Origin: Burkholderiales bacterium
Lineage (GTDB): Bacteria > Pseudomonadota > Gammaproteobacteria > Burkholderiales > Burkholderiaceae_C
Length of the DNA stretch: 64,000 nucleotides
Assembly (NCBI GenBank): GCA_947453625.1
Contig: CANGHK010000015.1
Span: 28,851 to 92,850 of the forward strand
Direction: 5' to 3'
Positions 40,109-50,261 of this stretch are shown one piece after another (within the stretch, counting starts at the first letter, position 1; each line of letters starts with the position of its first letter). A program made the translations under genes and the position numbers. The notes beneath the pieces are model-generated. The model was not told the origin of the DNA and searched no databases. It saw nothing but the letters and a program-made list of their open reading frames with translations.

Positions 40109-41985
40109 GCGGTGGCCATCTGACGCTGCCCATGGCGTCGGACGACAGCCTGGCGGCCAGGCTCGACCGCGGCCTGGGCTGGGCGGTCGAGGTGCCGGCC
40201 GCGCTGCTGGTGCTGGCCGACATCGTGGTGCTGTTCGCCGGCGTGGTCTCGCGCTATGTGCTGCACAGCCCGCTGCTGTGGTCGGACGAGCTCGCGTCCA
40301 TCCTGTTCCTGTGGCTGGCGATGCTGGGCGCGGTGGTGGCGCTGCGGCGCGGCGAGCATATGCGCATGACGGCGCTGGTCAGCAAGGCCGCGCCCGAGAC
40401 GCGTGCCTTGCTCGAGGCCGTGGCCACGGTGGCCTGCGGCGCCTTTCTGGCGATGGTGGCCTGGCCGGCCTGGGAGTACGCCGCCGACGAGCGCGCCATC
40501 ACCACGCCGGCGCTCGAGCTGTCCAACCTGTGGCGCGCCGCGGCCTTGCCGGTGGGCCTGGGGCTGATGGCCGCGTTCACCTTGCTGCGGCTGTGGCGCC
40601 AGGCCGCCGGCGCGGGACTTGCCGGGGCCAAGCCGGTGCTGCAGGCGCTGGCCCTGATCGCGGCGGTGGTCGCGGCGTTCTGGCTCGCCGCACCGCTGTT
40701 TGCCGGCCTGGGCCGGATCAACCTGCTGATCTTTTTCGTCGGGGTGGCGGGCAGCTGCGTGTTCGCGGGCATCCCGATCGGCTTCGGTTTCGGTCTGGCC
40801 ACCTTCGGTTATCTGGCGCTGAGCACGAGCACGCCGCTGCCGGTGATCGTCGGCCGGATGGACGAGGGCATGTCGCACCTGATCCTGCTGGCGGTGCCGC
40901 TGTTCGTCTTTCTCGGCCTGCTGATCGAGATGACCGGCATGGCGCGCGCGATGATCGCCTTCCTGGCGGCGCTGCTCGGTCATGTCAAGGGCGGCTTGTC
41001 CTATGTGCTGGTGGGCGCGATGTACCTGGTCTCGGGCATCTCGGGATCGAAGGCCGCCGACATGGCGGCGATCGCGCCGGCGCTGTTCCCCGAGATGAAG
41101 GCGCGCGGCGCCAAGCCGGGTGACCTGGTGGCACTGCTGGCGGCCACCGGTGCGCAGACCGAGACCGTGCCGCCCAGCCTGGTGCTGATCACGATAGGCT
41201 CGGTCACCGGCATCTCGATCGCCGCGCTGTTCACCGGCGGCCTGCTGCCGGCGCTGGTGCTGGGCGCGATGCTGTGCGCGGTGGTGTGGTGGCGCTACCG
41301 CGGCGAAGACCTGAGCCAGGTCCGGCGCGTGCCCAAGACGCAGGTGGCCAAGCTGTTCCTGATCGCCTTTCCAGCGCTGGCGCTGCCCTTCGTGATCCGC
41401 GCCGCGGTGGTGCAGGGCGTGGCCACCGCCACCGAGGTCTCGACCCTGGGCATCGCCTACTCGGTGCTGGCCGGACTGCTGATCTACCGCCAGTTCGACT
41501 GGCGGCGGCTAGGCCCCATGCTGGTCGACACCGCGTCGCTGTCGGGCGCCATCCTGCTGATCATCGGCACCGCCACCGCGATGGCCTGGGGCCTGACCCA
41601 GTCGGGCTTCTCGCGCCTGCTGGCGCAGACCATGGGCAGCCTGCCGGGCGGCGCGCCTATGTTCCTGGCGGTGTCCATCCTGGCCTTCACCGTGCTGGGT
41701 TCGGTGCTGGAGGGCATCCCGGCGATCGTGCTGTTCGGCCCGCTGCTGTTCCCCATTGCCCGAGCGCTGGGCATCCACGACGTGCACTACGCGATGGTGG
41801 TGATCCTGTCCATGGGGCTGGGGCTGTTCGCGCCGCCGCTGGGAGTCGGCTATTACGCGGCCTGCGCGATCGGCCGGGTCAACCCCGACGAGGGCATCCG
41901 GCCCATCGTCGGCTACATGGCCGCGCTGCTGATCGGCACCGTGATCGTCGCCTTCGTGCCCTGGATCTCGATCGGCTTCCTCTGA
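40105..41985 (+). CDS. Fused TRAP transporter permease (DctQ-DctM)
   Basis: This 626-residue integral membrane protein joins the small DctQ subunit (residues ~1-180, four spans, with LLWSDELASILFLWLAMLGA) to the large DctM subunit (from ~200 on, with GIPIGFGFGLATFGYLALS and LGLFAPPLGVGYYAACAIGR). DctM uses a sodium gradient to drive uptake of the acid bound by DctP. The fusion is known in a subset of TRAP systems. With the CoA ligase, thiolase and SDR it completes an uptake-and-activation cassette between the rnhB block and ppsR. Confidence 0.92.
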   Translation: MSGGHLTLPMASDDSLAARLDRGLGWAVEVPAALLVLADIVVLFAGVVSRYVLHSPLLWSDELASILFLWLAMLGAVVALRRGEHMRMTALVSKAAPETRALLEAVATVACGAFLAMVAWPAWEYAADERAITTPALELSNLWRAAALPVGLGLMAAFTLLRLWRQAAGAGLAGAKPVLQALALIAAVVAAFWLAAPLFAGLGRINLLIFFVGVAGSCVFAGIPIGFGFGLATFGYLALSTSTPLPVIVGRMDEGMSHLILLAVPLFVFLGLLIEMTGMARAMIAFLAALLGHVKGGLSYVLVGAMYLVSGISGSKAADMAAIAPALFPEMKARGAKPGDLVALLAATGAQTETVPPSLVLITIGSVTGISIAALFTGGLLPALVLGAMLCAVVWWRYRGEDLSQVRRVPKTQVAKLFLIAFPALALPFVIRAAVVQGVATATEVSTLGIAYSVLAGLLIYRQFDWRRLGPMLVDTASLSGAILLIIGTATAMAWGLTQSGFSRLLAQTMGSLPGGAPMFLAVSILAFTVLGSVLEGIPAIVLFGPLLFPIARALGIHDVHYAMVVILSMGLGLFAPPLGVGYYAACAIGRVNPDEGIRPIVGYMAALLIGTVIVAFVPWISIGFL

Positions 41986-42013
41986 CCTGAAGCTCGGGCC
42001 AGCGCTTCGGTGT

Positions 42014-42928
42014 TCACGCCGGTTCGAGCACCAGTTCAAAAGTCACCAGCACCGGATTCTCGCCCCGCGCCAGCCGGCCGCTGGCCTGGCCGCCGAGGTG
42101 GTCGACCATGCTGACGTCGATCTCGGCCAGCAGTTCGCCGCCGGGGCCGGGGCGTACGCGGCCCTGGTGCACCAGGGTTTCGGTGACGAAGGGCTCGACC
42201 CGGCGGCCGTCGTCGAAGCGCACGCCCACCGTGCTGCCGACACCGCCGCGCAGCGTGGCGTGGCGGATGTCGCGCTCGCGGCAGACCGTCTCGAGCGCGG
42301 TGCACACATCCTCGTTCGGTGCCAGCCGGACCAGCAGCACCGGTCGCGCCGCCGGGCTGGGCGTTTTTTCGGGGGTTTTTGCGGGCGTTTGCGAGGGGGT
42401 TTGCGCGGGCCAGGCCACCGGCTTGAACAGCGAGAAGCGGGTTTCGGCATCGGCGCAGACCTCGAAGCCCGCGCCGGCCAGCAGCCAGGCCGAAACCGCC
42501 ACCGGCGCTGCCAGCATGCAATCCTCGGGCAGCAGGTGGCCGCAGTGCTGCCCACCGTCGCCATCGGTCCAGACCGCATGGCCATGCAGCCAGGGCTTGC
42601 CGTCGCGCTGACCATAGGTCACGCTGGCGACATCCAGGCGCACCGGGCCCGCGGCATCGAAGCGGTCGCTGAAGTACACCGCATGCTCGGGCGTCTTGGC
42701 CAAGGCCGGCAGCACATGGGCGAACGGGAACAGGCTGCCGCCTGCCAGCGTCAGCACGGCGCTGCGGGCGCCGCTGGGAGCGAGTGCATCGACCAGCGCG
42801 GCCAGCAGCGACTGCCCCGGCGCCAGGCTGAAGCGGCAGGCTTGGGCGGTCGCGGGGATCACCGTGCAGCGCTGCGTCGCAGCGGGTCCCGGATGCTGGA
42901 TGCGGCGCACCGCGGTGGTCACGGCCAT
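42014..42928 (-). CDS. Tandem PPC (DUF296) domain protein
   Basis: The 304-residue protein carries two PPC/DUF296-type domains. The first (~30-155) keeps the His-rich core LHGHAVWTDGDGGQHCGHLL (H115, H117, H128, H131), likely a metal or ligand site. The second (~197-304) keeps the fold (RHATLRGGVGSTVGV, ENPVLVTFELVL) but the equivalent site reads SGRL, so it looks degenerate. They are joined by a Thr/Pro/Lys-rich linker (176-196). Function is unknown; single PPC proteins occur widely in bacteria, and plant versions bind DNA through AT-hooks, absent here. The start overlaps the ppsR stop as ATGA, indicating coupled expression. Confidence 0.8.
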   Translation of the reverse strand: MAVTTAVRRIQHPGPAATQRCTVIPATAQACRFSLAPGQSLLAALVDALAPSGARSAVLTLAGGSLFPFAHVLPALAKTPEHAVYFSDRFDAAGPVRLDVASVTYGQRDGKPWLHGHAVWTDGDGGQHCGHLLPEDCMLAAPVAVSAWLLAGAGFEVCADAETRFSLFKPVAWPAQTPSQTPAKTPEKTPSPAARPVLLVRLAPNEDVCTALETVCRERDIRHATLRGGVGSTVGVRFDDGRRVEPFVTETLVHQGRVRPGPGGELLAEIDVSMVDHLGGQASGRLARGENPVLVTFELVLEPA

Positions 42929-43752
42929 CAGTAGACCAGCCGGTCGGGCCGGATGTCGCGCAGTATGGTGGTGGCGATCTCCTCGATCGACTTGTGGGTC
43001 GAGCTCAGCCAGGACACCCCGCTGCGCCGCATCATGGCCTCGGCCTCGCGCACCTCGTAGCGGCAGTTCTCTATCGCCGCGTACTTGCTGCCGGGGCGGC
43101 GTTCGTTGCGGATCTGGGACAGCCGCTCGGCATCTATCGTCAGGCCGAAGCATTTGCCGATATGGGGCGCCAGCGCCGGCGGCAGCTTGTGACGCTCGAA
43201 ATCCTCCGGGATCAGCGGGTAATTGGCGGCCTTGATGCCATGCTGCATCGCCAGGTAGAGCGAGGTGGGCGTCTTGCCGCTGCGGCTGACGCCCAGCAGG
43301 ATCACGTCGGCGCTGGCCAGGTTGCGCGCCGACTGGCCGTCGTCATGCGCCAGCGAGAAGTTGATCGCCTCGATGCGGTCGTTGTACTCGCTGCTCTTGG
43401 CCGCGTCCGAGAAGCGCCCGACGCGGTGGTTGCTCTTGACGGCGAACTCGACCTCCAGCGGCTCGACGAAGGCCTTGAACATGTCGAGCACCAGGCCGCG
43501 GCAGGCCTCGGTGGTCAGGATCTGGCGCACCGCGTCGTTGACCAGCGTGATGAAGACGATGGGCCGACGGCCCTCGGCCTGGGCCACATGGTTGATCTCG
43601 TCGACGACCGTCAGCGCCTTGTCCACCGTGTCGATGAAGGGCCGGCGCACATGGCGAGGCTTGGCCGGAAACTGCGCCAGGATCGAGTTGCCAAAGGTTT
43701 CGGCGGTGATGCCCGTGCCATCCGAGACAAAGAACACGCTGCGATTGGGCAT
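42928..43752 (-). CDS. ppsR: PEP synthase regulatory protein (bifunctional kinase/pyrophosphorylase)
   Basis: PpsR (DUF299) switches PEP synthase off by ADP-dependent phosphorylation of the Thr next to its catalytic His, and on again by Pi-dependent removal. The 274-residue protein has MPNRSVFFVSDGTGITAET at the N-terminus and the P-loop GVSRSGKT at 154-161. It is divergent from its target ppsA across a 235-bp gap. The ATG at 43752 gives the family N-terminus. A PPC-domain gene overlaps its stop. Confidence 0.94.
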   Translation of the reverse strand: MPNRSVFFVSDGTGITAETFGNSILAQFPAKPRHVRRPFIDTVDKALTVVDEINHVAQAEGRRPIVFITLVNDAVRQILTTEACRGLVLDMFKAFVEPLEVEFAVKSNHRVGRFSDAAKSSEYNDRIEAINFSLAHDDGQSARNLASADVILLGVSRSGKTPTSLYLAMQHGIKAANYPLIPEDFERHKLPPALAPHIGKCFGLTIDAERLSQIRNERRPGSKYAAIENCRYEVREAEAMMRRSGVSWLSSTHKSIEEIATTILRDIRPDRLVY

Positions 43753-43987
43753 GGGGCTTCCGTTGGGTGGCTGGATGTCTGACGATCTTCGTGGATGATA
43801 GGGGTTCGTCCGTAGAATCCGCTGCCAAGCAACCGATGAAGCGCGCCGCCGCCCACCCCCGCCCCATGGCCCCCTCCAGCTGTCAAGTCGCACCGACAAG
43901 CGCAAGAGCGGATGAGCCTGTGGCACCTGGCGTTCGGGTCGCCGCCTGCCGGACAGCACCGATTTCCCACCATCCCGGAGCTTCCCC

Positions 43988-46396
43988 ATGTCATCCCACC
44001 CTCTGGCGGCCGCCCTGGCCGTGCCGTTTGAACAACTGAGAATGACCGACGTCGAGGTCGTTGGCGGCAAGAACGCCAGCCTCGGCGAAATGATCAGCCA
44101 GCTCGCTGCCAGCGGCGTGCGCGTGCCGGGTGGCTTTGCCACCACGGCCCATGCCTTCCGCGAGTTCCTGGCCTACGGCGGTCTTACCGAGAAGATCAAC
44201 GCCCGCCTGACCGCGCTCGACACCGACGACGTCAACGCCCTGGCCGCGGCCGGCGCCGAGATCCGCGGCTGGGTCACCGACGCGCCGTTTCCGCCCGATT
44301 TCGACGCCGCGGTGCGGGCCTCTTTCGCTGCGCTGACGCTCGACCACCCGGGTGCCAGTTTCGCCGTGCGCTCGTCGGCAACCGCCGAAGACCTGCCCGA
44401 TGCGTCCTTCGCCGGCCAGCAGGAGACCTTCCTGAACGTGCATGGCATCGATGACGTGCTGCACAAGATGAAGGAGGTCTTCGCCTCGCTGTACAACGAC
44501 CGCGCCATCAGCTACCGGGTGCACAAGGGCTTTGCCCACGCCGACGTGGCCTTGTCGGCCGGCGTGCAGCGCATGGTGCGATCCGACCTGGGCGCGGCCG
44601 GCGTGATCTTCACGATCGACACCGAATCGGGCTTCGAGGACGTGGTGTTCATCACCGCCAGCTATGGACTGGGCGAGACGGTGGTGCAGGGCGCCGTCAA
44701 CCCCGACGAGTTCTATGTCCACAAGCCGGCGCTGAAGGCCGGCAAGCTGGCCGTCATCCGGCGCAACCTGGGCTCCAAGCTGATCCGGATGGAGTTCACC
44801 CCTACCGAGGAGCGCGAGGCCACCGGCCGCCTGGTTCGCACCGTCGACACGCCGCCCGAGCTCCGCAACCGCTATGCGCTGAACGACGCCGACGTGACCG
44901 AGCTGGCCCGCTATGCGCTGATCATCGAGCAGCATTACGGCCGGCCGATGGACATCGAGTGGGGCAAGGACGGCGAGGACGGCAAGCTCTACATCCTGCA
45001 GGCCAGGCCCGAGACGGTGAAGAGCCAGGCCGCCGGGCAGGTCGAGCACCGCTACAAGCTCAAGGGCGGTGCCAGCCAGCGCAGCGCGGTGCTGGCCGAG
45101 GGCCGGGCGATAGGCCAGAAGATAGGCACCGGCCCGGTCCGGCTGGTGACCCACCTCAGCGAGATGGACAAGGTCCAGCCCGGCGACGTGCTCGTCACCG
45201 ACATGACCGACCCGAACTGGGAGCCGGTGATGAAGCGGGCGTCGGCCATCGTCACCAACCGCGGCGGGCGTACCTGCCACGCGGCGATCATCGCCCGCGA
45301 GTTGGGCATCCCGGCGGTGGTGGGCTGCGGTGACGCGACCGAAAAGCTGGCCGACGGCGCGTTGGTCACGGTGGTGTGCAGCGAGGGCGACACCGGCTTC
45401 ATCTACGACGGCCTGCTCGAGACCGAGGTCACCGAGGTCAAGCGCGGCGAACTGCCCTACTGCCCGGTCAAGATCATGATGAATGTCGGCAATCCGACGC
45501 TGGCCTTCGACTTCGCGCAGATCCCGAACTCGGGTGTCGGCCTGGCGCGGCTGGAATTCATCATCAACACCAACATCGGGGTGCACCCCAAGGCCATCCT
45601 CGACTATCCCAACATCGACCCCGACCTGAAGAAGGCGGTCGAGTCGGTGGCGCGTGGTCATGCGTCGCCGCGGGCCTTCTACGTCGACAAGCTGGTCGAG
45701 GGCATAGCCACCATCGCGGCGGCGTTCTGGCCCAAGACGGTGATCGTGCGCCTGTCCGACTTCAAGTCCAACGAGTACAAGAAGCTGATCGGCGGCTCGC
45801 GCTACGAGCCTGATGAAGAAAACCCGATGCTGGGCTTCCGTGGCGCCTCGCGCTACATCAGCGGCGATTTCGCCGATGCCTTTGCGATGGAATGCGAGGC
45901 CTTGAAGCGGGTGCGCAACGACATGGGTCTGACCAATGTCGAGATCATGGTGCCCTTCGTGCGCACGGTGCGCCAGGCCGAACAGGTGGTCAAGCTGCTG
46001 GCCGACCGCGGTCTGGCGCGGGACCAGAACGGCCTGCGCGTGATCATGATGTGCGAGGTGCCGAGCAACGCGATCCTGGCCGAGCAGTTCCTCGAGCATT
46101 TCGACGGCATGTCGATAGGCTCCAACGACCTGACCCAGCTGACGCTGGGACTGGACCGCGATTCCGGGCTGGCCCAGCTGGCCCAGGATTTCGATGAGCG
46201 CGACCCCGCCGTCAAGGCCTTGATCAGCCGTGCCATCGCCGCCTGCCGCGCCACCGGCAAGTACATCGGCATCTGCGGCCAGGGGCCCAGCGACCACCCG
46301 GACTTTGCCGACTGGCTGGCCGCCGAGGGCATAGTCTCGATCTCGCTCAACCCCGATTCGGTGGTCGAGACCTGGATGCGGCTGGCCTCGCGCTAG
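43988..46396 (+). CDS. ppsA: Phosphoenolpyruvate synthase
   Basis: PpsA converts pyruvate and ATP to PEP, AMP and Pi for gluconeogenesis. The 802-residue enzyme has an N-terminal ATP-grasp domain ([35 protein letters not shown]), the phosphohistidine H431 in [14 protein letters not shown], and a C-terminal PEP/pyruvate TIM barrel ([15 protein letters not shown]). T429, two residues before H431, is the expected PpsR phosphorylation site. Its divergence from ppsR is the usual arrangement. Confidence 0.97.
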   Translation: MSSHPLAAALAVPFEQLRMTDVEVVGGKNASLGEMISQLAASGVRVPGGFATTAHAFREFLAYGGLTEKINARLTALDTDDVNALAAAGAEIRGWVTDAPFPPDFDAAVRASFAALTLDHPGASFAVRSSATAEDLPDASFAGQQETFLNVHGIDDVLHKMKEVFASLYNDRAISYRVHKGFAHADVALSAGVQRMVRSDLGAAGVIFTIDTESGFEDVVFITASYGLGETVVQGAVNPDEFYVHKPALKAGKLAVIRRNLGSKLIRMEFTPTEEREATGRLVRTVDTPPELRNRYALNDADVTELARYALIIEQHYGRPMDIEWGKDGEDGKLYILQARPETVKSQAAGQVEHRYKLKGGASQRSAVLAEGRAIGQKIGTGPVRLVTHLSEMDKVQPGDVLVTDMTDPNWEPVMKRASAIVTNRGGRTCHAAIIARELGIPAVVGCGDATEKLADGALVTVVCSEGDTGFIYDGLLETEVTEVKRGELPYCPVKIMMNVGNPTLAFDFAQIPNSGVGLARLEFIINTNIGVHPKAILDYPNIDPDLKKAVESVARGHASPRAFYVDKLVEGIATIAAAFWPKTVIVRLSDFKSNEYKKLIGGSRYEPDEENPMLGFRGASRYISGDFADAFAMECEALKRVRNDMGLTNVEIMVPFVRTVRQAEQVVKLLADRGLARDQNGLRVIMMCEVPSNAILAEQFLEHFDGMSIGSNDLTQLTLGLDRDSGLAQLAQDFDERDPAVKALISRAIAACRATGKYIGICGQGPSDHPDFADWLAAEGIVSISLNPDSVVETWMRLASR

Positions 46397-46434
46397 GCGT
46401 CGCCACCCACCACCCACCCGCCACGCTGCCGGCC

Positions 46435-48543
46435 ATGTCCAGCCACCTTGCCGGCAACCGCGCGAACATGCGGCGATTCGCCCGCCGGCTGCACCGCCGC
46501 TATGCCTTGTTCACGCTGGGCGTGGTGCTGTTCATCTTCTCGCTGGCGCTGCTCGAGCGCAACGGCTGGCCGCGCGGCTGGATAGGTGGCAGCTTCCTGA
46601 TCGCCACCGTGCTGGTTTACGCCGCCATCGGCCTGGCCAGCCGCACGACCGACGAGGCCGAGTACTACGTTGCCGGTCGGCGCGTGCCGGCGATGTACAA
46701 CGGCATGGCCATCGCCGCCGACTGGATGTCGGCGGCGTCCTTCATCGGCACCGCCGGCGTGCTCTACCTGCAGGGTTTCGACGGCCTGGCCTACATCCTG
46801 GGCTGGACCGGCGGTTACTGCCTGGTGGCCGTGCTGCTGGCACCCTACCTGCGCCGTTTCGGCCAGTACACGATTCCCGACTTTCTCGGCGAGCGCTACG
46901 GTGGCAGCGTGCCGCGGCTGATCGGCGTGGCCGCCACGGTGCTGGTGTCCTTCGTCTACGTCGTGGTCCAGGTCTACGGTGTCGGTCTGGTCACCTCGCA
47001 CCTGACGGGTTTCAGTTTCGAGATCGGCATCTTCGTCGGCCTCGGTGGCGTCCTCGTCTGCTCGTTCCTGGGCGGCATGCGCGCCGTCACCTGGACCCAG
47101 GTGGCGCAGTACATCGTGCTGATCATCGCCTACACCGTGCCGGTGGTCTGGCTGAGCCTGCACCAGACCGGCTCCTGGCTGCCGGTGTTCAGCTACAACC
47201 AGCAGTTGGCGGTCGTCACCCAGCGCGAGGCACAACTGCTGGTCGATCCGGCCGAACTGGCGGTGCGGCGCCTGCTGACCGAGCGTGCCGACGACGCCCA
47301 GCGCAAGCTGCGCGACGTGCCGGCGGCGATGGCCAGCGATGGCGAGTTGCTGGCGCGCGAGATCGAGCGCATGCGGGCCGACAACGCGCCGCTGGCCCGC
47401 ATCCAGCAGGCCGAGCGCCGGCTCGAGCGCATGCCGCGCGGCGAGGCCGAGGCGCGTGTCGGCTACCAGCGCGAGCAGGACCAGGCCCGGGCCCAGGCCA
47501 GGCCGCTGGCCGGGCTGGCGCCGCAGTCGGGTGGAGCAGGTGGCAACGGTGCGGCGCGGGTCAATTTCCTGGCGCTGGTGTTCTGCCTGATGCTGGGCAC
47601 GGCGGCGATGCCGCATGTGCTGACCCGCTACTACACCACCGCTTCGGTGGCCGACGCCCGGCGTTCGGTGGGCTGGGCCATGCTGTTCATCGTGCTGCTC
47701 TACATCAGCACGCCGGCGCTGGCCGTGATGGTCAAGTACCAGGTCTTCACCGAACTGGTCGGCACCTCGTTCGGCAGCCTGCCCGACTGGATACGGCGCT
47801 GGAGCAAGCTCGATTCATCGCTGGTGTCGGTGCAGGACATCAACGGTGACGGGTTTCTGCAGTTCGCCGAGCTGCAGTTGGGGGGTGACCTTATCGTGCT
47901 GGCCGCGCCAGAGATCGGCGGGCTGCCGCTGGTCGTCACCTACCTGGTGGCCGCGGGCGGGCTGGCCGCGGCGCTGTCGACCGCCGACGGCCTGCTGCTG
48001 ACGATCTCCAATGCGCTGTCGCACGACTTCTTCTTCCGCGTCGTCAACCCTCGCGCTTCGGCGATCAAGCGGGTGATGCTGAGCAAGATGATGGTGCTGC
48101 TGACGGCGGTGCTGGCGGCCTGGGTGGCGTCGCTGCGCATCGCCGACATCCTGCCCTTCGTCACCGCGGCGTTTTCGCTCGCCGCGGCCACCTTCTTTCC
48201 GGCGCTGGTGATAGGTATCTTCTGGCGCCGCGCCAACCGGGCCGGTGCGGTGGCCGGCATGTTGTCGGGCGCGGGCCTGTGTCTTTGGTACATGGCGCGC
48301 AACCTGGCGGGGCCGCGGGCCTGGCTGGGGCTGGGCGAGGCCGCGGCCGATGGCCGCTGGTTGGGCATCGATCCAGTGGCTGCCGGGGTGTTCGGCGTTC
48401 CGGTGGGTTGCGCGGTGCTGGTGCTGGTGAGCTGGCTGACGCCGCCACCTGGCCCGGCCGAGCAGGCCATGGCCGACCGATTGCGCCGGCCCTTGCCAGA
48501 CCCTGACATAGACAGGCGGTCCGGTCCGCCGTCCGCGTTATAA
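46435..48543 (+). CDS. Sodium:solute symporter (VC_2705-type acetate symporter) with a central soluble insert
   Basis: This 702-residue SSS-family transporter resembles ActP-type cation/acetate symporters ([29 protein letters not shown] region; [14 protein letters not shown]). Two features stand out. Residues ~255-360 form a long charged, helix-prone insert ([19 protein letters not shown] and following). Residues 468-479 read [12 protein letters not shown], a perfect EF-hand calcium loop, between membrane spans. The N-terminal two spans precede the core, as in the VC_2705 group. The last codon overlaps the -10 of the rpsF promoter. Next to ppsA it fits growth on acetate or similar acids. Confidence 0.9.
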   Translation: MSSHLAGNRANMRRFARRLHRRYALFTLGVVLFIFSLALLERNGWPRGWIGGSFLIATVLVYAAIGLASRTTDEAEYYVAGRRVPAMYNGMAIAADWMSAASFIGTAGVLYLQGFDGLAYILGWTGGYCLVAVLLAPYLRRFGQYTIPDFLGERYGGSVPRLIGVAATVLVSFVYVVVQVYGVGLVTSHLTGFSFEIGIFVGLGGVLVCSFLGGMRAVTWTQVAQYIVLIIAYTVPVVWLSLHQTGSWLPVFSYNQQLAVVTQREAQLLVDPAELAVRRLLTERADDAQRKLRDVPAAMASDGELLAREIERMRADNAPLARIQQAERRLERMPRGEAEARVGYQREQDQARAQARPLAGLAPQSGGAGGNGAARVNFLALVFCLMLGTAAMPHVLTRYYTTASVADARRSVGWAMLFIVLLYISTPALAVMVKYQVFTELVGTSFGSLPDWIRRWSKLDSSLVSVQDINGDGFLQFAELQLGGDLIVLAAPEIGGLPLVVTYLVAAGGLAAALSTADGLLLTISNALSHDFFFRVVNPRASAIKRVMLSKMMVLLTAVLAAWVASLRIADILPFVTAAFSLAAATFFPALVIGIFWRRANRAGAVAGMLSGAGLCLWYMARNLAGPRAWLGLGEAAADGRWLGIDPVAAGVFGVPVGCAVLVLVSWLTPPPGPAEQAMADRLRRPLPDPDIDRRSGPPSAL

Positions 48544-48544
48544 T
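48539..48544 (+). promoter_or_regulatory. -10 element of the rpsF operon promoter
   Basis: A consensus TATAAT at 48539-48544 overlaps the TAA stop of the upstream symporter gene and would start a ~100-nt leader before rpsF. No convincing -35 is seen at normal spacing, so activity may depend on other contacts. Confidence 0.5.
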
Positions 48545-48650
48545 CGTCGGCTTTCCCTTTGCTGCACCGGGCATTCGACGCGCAATATCTGCCCCAAGCA
48601 GATTTGCAGTCCGGGCAGCTTCCGATTCCCGGAAACCACAAGGAGTGTCC

Positions 48651-49019
48651 ATGCGTCATTACGAAATCGTGCTGTTGATCCACCCGGATCAGAGCGAGCA
48701 GGTTCCAGCCATGCTGGAACGTATCAAGACCCTCGTCACCACCTCGAGTGGTAAGGTGCACCGGGTCGAGGATTGGGGTCGGCGCGCGCTGGCCTACCAG
48801 ATCCAGAAACTGGCCAAGGCGCACTATGTGTGCCTGAACATCGAGTGCACCAAGGAAACCTTGGCTGAAATCGAGACCGGTTTCAAGTTCAACGACGCCG
48901 TGCTGCGCCACCTGACGGTGTCGCGTCCCAAGGCCGACATCACGCCCTCGGTGATGATGAAGGCGGTCGAGAAGGAAGAGTCCCGCAAGTCGGCGCACCA
49001 GCAGGAGGCAGCTGCCTGA
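48651..49019 (+). CDS. rpsF: 30S ribosomal protein S6
   Basis: S6 (122 residues) pairs with S18 on the 30S platform. It begins [20 protein letters not shown] and contains [20 protein letters not shown]; the C-terminal tail is charged ([16 protein letters not shown]). An AAGGAG ribosome-binding site lies at 48640-48645. The partner S18 is encoded two genes downstream. Confidence 0.97.
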   Translation: MRHYEIVLLIHPDQSEQVPAMLERIKTLVTTSSGKVHRVEDWGRRALAYQIQKLAKAHYVCLNIECTKETLAEIETGFKFNDAVLRHLTVSRPKADITPSVMMKAVEKEESRKSAHQQEAAA

Positions 49020-49057
49020 TTGAGATCACCGCTGCCGGTGTCGGGTCGGCCGCGTCG

Positions 49058-49435
49058 ATGAACCGCATGGTTCTGTCGGCGCAACTGCTCGAACGGGGCG
49101 CCGTGCGCTACACCCCCGCTGGTCTTCCGGCGATCGACTGCAGGCTGCAACATGAGTCCACGGTCACCGAAGACGGTCAGCCTCGCCGAGTCTCCCTGGA
49201 GATCAAGGCGCTGGCAATAGGGGCGATGTCACGGCCGCTGGGCGCCTTGATGTTGGGACAGACCGGCTTGTTCGGCGGCTTTCTGGCATCGACGCGCAAC
49301 GGGCGCGGACTGTGGTTTCACATCACCGAGCTGACACCTGGCGCACTTGCACTTCCGGCGCAAGCGCTCCCCCCATCATCCGAGTCACCGCCGAGCGACC
49401 TGCGCCTGTCGCAAGTCCCGGCCAAGAAATACTGA
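49058..49435 (+). CDS. priB: Primosomal replication protein PriB
   Basis: PriB is a dimeric OB-fold single-stranded-DNA-binding protein of the replication-restart primosome. The 125-residue product has the SSB-like start MNRMVLSAQLLERGAVRYTP and the OB strands RLQHES...RRVSLEIKALAIG; the C-terminal ~30 residues are a Pro/Ser-rich extension not typical of the ~100-residue E. coli protein. The rpsF-priB-rpsR-rplI order is conserved, and dnaB, another replication gene, follows. Confidence 0.9.
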   Translation: MNRMVLSAQLLERGAVRYTPAGLPAIDCRLQHESTVTEDGQPRRVSLEIKALAIGAMSRPLGALMLGQTGLFGGFLASTRNGRGLWFHITELTPGALALPAQALPPSSESPPSDLRLSQVPAKKY

Positions 49436-49447
49436 AAGAGGACCACC

Positions 49448-49738
49448 ATGCCCCCGCCAAGAGGTAAAGGAAAGTTTTCCAAGGACCGCAAGCCCAAGCG
49501 CAACACGCAATCGCTGTTGTTCAAGCGCAAGCGTTTCTGCCGATTTACCGTCGCCAACGTGGTCGAGATCGACTACAAGGATGTCGACGTGCTGCGTGAT
49601 TTCATCGGCGAAAACGGCAAGATCACGCCCGCCCGCCTGACTGGCACGCGCGCTTTCTACCAGCGCCAGTTGACCACCGCCATCAAGCGCGCGCGCTTCC
49701 TGGCCCTGGTGCCGTACAGCGACCAGCACCGCGTCTGA
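49448..49738 (+). CDS. rpsR: 30S ribosomal protein S18
   Basis: S18 (96 residues) is a small basic 30S protein that binds S6 and 16S rRNA. Conserved segments are [27 protein letters not shown] and [20 protein letters not shown]. It has an extended basic N-terminus ([20 protein letters not shown]), common in Burkholderiales. It starts 12 bp after priB. Confidence 0.97.
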   Translation: MPPPRGKGKFSKDRKPKRNTQSLLFKRKRFCRFTVANVVEIDYKDVDVLRDFIGENGKITPARLTGTRAFYQRQLTTAIKRARFLALVPYSDQHRV

Positions 49739-49751
49739 AGGAGCAGCATTC

Positions 49752-50204
49752 ATGCAAATCATCCTGCTCGAAAAAGTCGCCAACCTGGGTAATCTGGGTG
49801 ATGTGGTCAGGGTCAAGGACGGCTACGCCCGCAACTTCCTGATCCCGTCCAAGCAAGCCCGTCGCGCCACCGAATCGGCCATCAAGGAATTCGAAGGTCG
49901 CCGTGTCGAGCTCGAGAAAGTCGCCAACGACAAGCTCGTCGCTGCGCAAGCGGTGGGCGACAAGCTCAGCGGCAAGGTCGTCACCGTGGCCCAGAAGGCC
50001 GGTGTCGATGGCCGTCTGTTCGGTTCGGTCACCAACGCCGACATCGCCGAAGGCCTGAAGAAGCTGGGCTTCGACATCGCCAAGGCCCAGGTACGTTTGC
50101 CCACGGGTCCGCTCAAGACCGTTGGCGAGCACCCGGTCTCGGTGGCAGCGCATACCGACGTCGTGGTCGAAGTGACCGTCAAGGTCGTGCCCGAGGTCGA
50201 CTGA
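49752..50204 (+). CDS. rplI: 50S ribosomal protein L9
   Basis: L9 (150 residues) has two globular domains joined by a long helix. The N-terminal signature is [20 protein letters not shown] then [16 protein letters not shown]; the C-terminal domain includes [14 protein letters not shown]. It ends the rpsF-priB-rpsR-rplI operon and is followed by a terminator. Confidence 0.97.
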   Translation: MQIILLEKVANLGNLGDVVRVKDGYARNFLIPSKQARRATESAIKEFEGRRVELEKVANDKLVAAQAVGDKLSGKVVTVAQKAGVDGRLFGSVTNADIAEGLKKLGFDIAKAQVRLPTGPLKTVGEHPVSVAAHTDVVVEVTVKVVPEVD

Positions 50205-50231
50205 CCCCAGGACTTCGCTTGCGTGAACCCA

Positions 50232-50261
50232 GGGCGGCCTTGTGCCGCCCTTTTCAATTTT
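50232..50261 (+). terminator. Rho-independent terminator after rplI
   Basis: GGGCGGC (50232-50238) pairs with GCCGCCC (50244-50250) across a CTTGT loop and is followed by T-rich sequence (TTTTCAATTTTT). It closes the S6-S18-L9 operon 28 bp after the rplI stop. The rest of the gap to dnaB (50262-50427) shows no gene or clear promoter. Confidence 0.85.

Noticed and set aside
35334..41985. Genomic island with defence or phage genes
   Set aside because: All five genes are metabolic or transport genes with the same codon style as their neighbours; no integrase, tRNA junction or direct repeat was seen.
43753..43987. Promoters in the ppsR-ppsA gap
   Set aside because: A TAGAAT at 43813-43818 could be a -10 for ppsA, but no acceptable -35 is present and no clear element was found for ppsR.
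43991..46417. An 808-codon open frame antisense to ppsA
   Set aside because: Composition is His/Arg/Gly/Val-rich as expected for a shadow frame; the sense protein is clearly PEP synthase.
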